This document shows, one piece after another, positions 6,076-8,010 of a stretch of DNA of 8,010 bases. This DNA comes from an uncultured Actinomycetes bacterium (GTDB lineage: Bacteria > Actinomycetota > Thermoleophilia > Gaiellales > F1-60-MAGs149): contig CAINDT010000350.1 of the NCBI GenBank assembly GCA_903847495.1, forward strand, positions 1 to 8,010, in the 5' to 3' direction. The translations under genes and the position numbers were made by a program. Positions within the stretch are counted from its first letter, which is position 1. The number at the start of each line of letters is the position of its first letter. Below the pieces are notes generated by a model, which made no database searches, had not been told where the DNA came from, and saw only the letters and a list, made by a program, of their open reading frames with translations.

Positions 6076-6304
6076 CGATCACCTCGAAGCCCTCGATCAG
6101 ATCGTTCGAGAGCACCTTGGCCGCGGCCTCCTCACCAATGCGCTTGGCCTCAGCCGCATCGTCGGTGTCGACGTCGAGGTCGAAGATCTTGCCGGCGTGG
6201 ACGGCGGAGACGCCGTAGCCGAGGCCGTTGAGGGAGCGGCCGATGGCCTCGCCCTGCGGATCGCGGATGCCCTGCTTGGGTCGAACGAGGACGGTGACTC
6301 TCAC
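6068..6304 (-). CDS. purS: FGAM synthase small subunit PurS
   Basis: PurS is the small structural subunit that bridges PurL and PurQ and helps ammonia reach PurL. The 78-residue product is close to the usual 80-85 and shows the family pattern: VTVLVRPKQGIRDPQGEAI (3-21), SLNGLGYGVSAVHAGKIFDL (24-43) and the end KVLSNDLIEGFEVIV (63-77). It starts at GTG (6304) in a four-base GTGA overlap with the purC stop, and a strong GGAGGTGG lies four bases upstream. It ends with TAA at 6068-6070, inside the start of purQ. These overlaps favour balanced, coupled synthesis of PurC, PurS and PurQ. Confidence 0.95.
   Translation of the reverse strand: MRVTVLVRPKQGIRDPQGEAIGRSLNGLGYGVSAVHAGKIFDLDVDTDDAAEAKRIGEEAAAKVLSNDLIEGFEVIVG
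6077..6085 (-). promoter_or_regulatory. Extended ribosome binding site for the purQ TTG start
   Basis: GAGGTGATC on the minus strand is a nine-base match to the complement of the usual 16S rRNA 3' end (AGGAGGTGATC), inside the end of purS. The GAGG core lies six bases before the TTG at 6075 and supports that rare start codon. Confidence 0.7.
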
Positions 6305-7209
6305 CGTTCCACCTCCATCTTGTCGAGATAGTCGTCGAAGCTCGAATCGGTCAGGGTCTCATAGGCCTCGCGGTAGCGATTGGCCGTTCCGCGAACCACG
6401 TCGGCGGGCAGTTCGGGGCCCGGCGCAGTCTTGTCCCAGTCGAGCGTCTCGAGGTAGTCGCGCACGTACTGCTTGTCGTACGACGGCGGCGAGATACCGG
6501 TGCGATAGCCATCGACGGGCCACCAGCGCGACGAGTCGGGCGTCATCACCTCGTCGCCGAGCACGAGACGACCGTCGGCGTCGTAGCCGAACTCGAACTT
6601 CGTGTCGGCGAGGATGATGCCGCGCTCGCGAGCGTGCGCGGCGGCGTGCTCGTACAGCGCGATCGAGGCGGCCTCGACGGCCGCGAACTCCTCGGCGCCA
6701 ATCAGATTGCGTGCCTGGTCGACGGTGATGTTCTCGTCGTGGTCGCCCATCTCGGCCTTGGTGGCGGGCGTGAAGATCGGCGTCGGCAGCTGCTGCGCCT
6801 CCTCCATGCCCTCGGGCAGATGATGGCCCGAGACCTCGCCGCCGCTGGCGCGGTAGTCCTTCCACCCAGACCCAGCCAGGTAGCCGCGCACGACGCACTC
6901 GATTGGCAGCATCGTGAGCTTCTCGCAGAGCATCGCGCGGCCGCGCAGCTCGGGCGCGCCTGCCTCGTCGGGCAGCTCGCCCGGCCAGGCGCCACGCAGG
7001 TGGTTCGGGACGATGCCCTGGGTGCGGTCGAGCCAGAACAGCGTCATACCCGTGAGCACGCGTCCCTTGTCGGGAATCGGGTTGGGCATGATCACGTCGA
7101 AGGCGCTGATGCGGTCGCTCGCCACGAGCAGGAGCCCGTCGGAGCCAAGGTCGTAGATCTCGCGGACCTTGCCGCGTCCGATCAGGTACTTCTCGAGACC
7201 GGCACTCAT
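6301..7209 (-). CDS. purC: Phosphoribosylaminoimidazole-succinocarboxamide synthase (SAICAR synthase) PurC
   Basis: PurC joins aspartate to CAIR with ATP to form SAICAR, the eighth step of purine synthesis. The 302-residue product is of the longer type (about 300 residues, as in yeast and actinobacteria) rather than the about 240-residue form of Escherichia coli or Bacillus. It shows GRGKVREIYD (11-20), SDRISAFDVIMP (31-42), family signature 1 LPIECVVRGYLAGSGW (101-116), signature 2 LADTKFEFG (200-208) and GDEVMTPDSSR (218-228). The ATG at 7209 overlaps the purB stop as ATGA, and no strong ribosome binding site is visible, so translation probably depends on purB. The stop overlaps the purS start. 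The gene is complete and all recognised motifs are intact. Confidence 0.97.
   Translation of the reverse strand: MSAGLEKYLIGRGKVREIYDLGSDGLLLVASDRISAFDVIMPNPIPDKGRVLTGMTLFWLDRTQGIVPNHLRGAWPGELPDEAGAPELRGRAMLCEKLTMLPIECVVRGYLAGSGWKDYRASGGEVSGHHLPEGMEEAQQLPTPIFTPATKAEMGDHDENITVDQARNLIGAEEFAAVEAASIALYEHAAAHARERGIILADTKFEFGYDADGRLVLGDEVMTPDSSRWWPVDGYRTGISPPSYDKQYVRDYLETLDWDKTAPGPELPADVVRGTANRYREAYETLTDSSFDDYLDKMEVER
6309..6316 (-). promoter_or_regulatory. Strong ribosome binding site of purS
   Basis: GGAGGTGG on the minus strand, inside the last codons of purC, lies four bases before the GTG start of purS and supports that start. Confidence 0.7.
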
Positions 7210-8010
7210 GCGCCGAGCCGCCCGAACGGGATCTCGGTGCTGGCGAGCACCTCGTCAAGCGAGAACGCCTTGTCGAGCACCGCCGCGTCGAGCTGCTGCG
7301 CGTCGGGGTCGGCGAGCACGAGGTCGCGCAAGTGCTCGCCCGTCTCCCAGGCCTGCAGCGCGTTGCGCTGAGCGATCACGTAAGCGTCCTCGCGGGACAG
7401 GCCGGCCTCGACCAGCGCGAGCAGGACGCGGCCAGAGAACGGCAGGCCCTGCGAGGCGTCGAGGTTCTGACGCATGCGCTCGGTGCGCACCACGAGGCCC
7501 TGGATGACCCACGTGAACTTGGCCAGCATGTAGTCGAGCAAGATCGACGAGTCGGCGAGCACGACGCGCTCGGCCGACGAGTGCGAGATGTCGCGCTCGT
7601 GCCAGAGTGGCATGTCCTCCATGCCGACGACGGCGTTGCCGCGCAGCACGCGCGCCAGGCCGGAGATGCGCTCGCAGGTGATCGGGTTCTTCTTGTGCGG
7701 CATCGCCGACGAGCCCTTCTGGCCCTTGCCGAACGGCTCCTCGGTCTCGCGCACTTCGCTGCGCTGCAGGTGGCGGAGCTCGGTCGCGAAGCGGTCGAGC
7801 GAGCCGCCGGCGATCGCGATGGCGCTGAGGTACGCGGCGTGGCGGTCGCGGCACACCACCTGTGTGGAGGCGGGTTCGACGCCGAGACCGAGCGCGGCGA
7901 GCACCTGATCCTCGACCCGCGGGTCGATGTTGCCGTACGCGCCGACGGCCCCCGACAGCTTGCCGACGGACACGCCATCAACAGCCTGCGCAAGGCGCGC
8001 ATGAGCGCGG
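7206..8010 (-). CDS. purB: Adenylosuccinate lyase PurB, 3' part only
   Basis: PurB splits fumarate from SAICAR to give AICAR and from adenylosuccinate to give AMP. The frame is open to the right edge, showing the last 267 residues of a protein usually about 430-470 long. The visible part starts within DGVSVGKLSGAVG (11-23 of the fragment), runs through GNIDPRVE, and contains the fumarase/aspartase superfamily signature GSSAMPHKKNP (99-109), which carries the catalytic serine on the mobile loop. MEDMPLWHERDISHSSAER and the helical C-terminal domain follow. The GTG at 7973 is an internal Val codon and not the start. The stop overlaps the purC start by four bases. The short spacing between VGKLSGAVG and the signature fits the Bacillus/Thermotoga type of PurB. 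Confidence 0.96.
   Translation of the reverse strand, partial: RAHARLAQAVDGVSVGKLSGAVGAYGNIDPRVEDQVLAALGLGVEPASTQVVCRDRHAAYLSAIAIAGGSLDRFATELRHLQRSEVRETEEPFGKGQKGSSAMPHKKNPITCERISGLARVLRGNAVVGMEDMPLWHERDISHSSAERVVLADSSILLDYMLAKFTWVIQGLVVRTERMRQNLDASQGLPFSGRVLLALVEAGLSREDAYVIAQRNALQAWETGEHLRDLVLADPDAQQLDAAVLDKAFSLDEVLASTEIPFGRLGA

Noticed and set aside
7206..7973. GTG at 7973 as the start of PurB
   Set aside because: The frame continues to the window edge, and the family sequence DGVSVGKLSG spans the GTG, so it is an internal Val codon.

Overview
This is a GC-rich window, about two thirds G+C by eye, with very high coding density. Gene starts are mixed ATG, GTG and TTG, and long spurious open frames lie antisense to most genes. 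PurS/PurQ-type FGAM synthase, a PAC2-family protein with an acidic tail, and a -10-like TANNNT box placed exactly for a leaderless transcript all fit an actinobacterium. The long PurC and the PurL active-site variant EHCGYKHS make a deep-branching class such as Thermoleophilia a reasonable guess, but this is inference and not proven by the window.

Layout. Right part (about 5040-8010, all minus strand): an operon that reads purB (5' part outside the window), purC, purS, purQ, a Rieske [2Fe-2S] ferredoxin and an FAD/NADH ferredoxin reductase. The first four genes overlap by 4-8 bases. The ferredoxin follows purQ after 68 bases, and the reductase follows the ferredoxin after 4 bases. Middle part (about 1420-3801, plus strand): a small uncharacterised basic protein, a PAC2-family protein and an ACR3-type arsenite efflux permease in one run. 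The permease converges on the reductase with only 6 bases between stops. Left part (1-1295, minus strand): the first ~431 codons of purL, running off the left edge and divergent from the small protein.

How the genes work together. PurS, PurQ and PurL form one enzyme, FGAM synthase. PurC and PurB carry out two later steps to AICAR, and PurB also acts in AMP synthesis. The purine cluster is therefore split: purSQ and purL share a strand but are about 4.1 kb apart, separated by a two-gene electron-transfer module and a three-gene block on the opposite strand. The ferredoxin and reductase look like an NADH-to-Rieske chain, but no oxygenase or other acceptor is in view. The permease has no arsR or arsC nearby.

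There is no rRNA, tRNA, CRISPR array, insertion sequence or phage gene that I can see, and no gene-free stretch longer than about 130 bases. Most of the window is well-known metabolism. The points worth a second look are the broken purine cluster, the probable leaderless starts, the orphan redox pair, the acidic tract of the PAC2 protein and the small unknown protein. I see no convincing new system.
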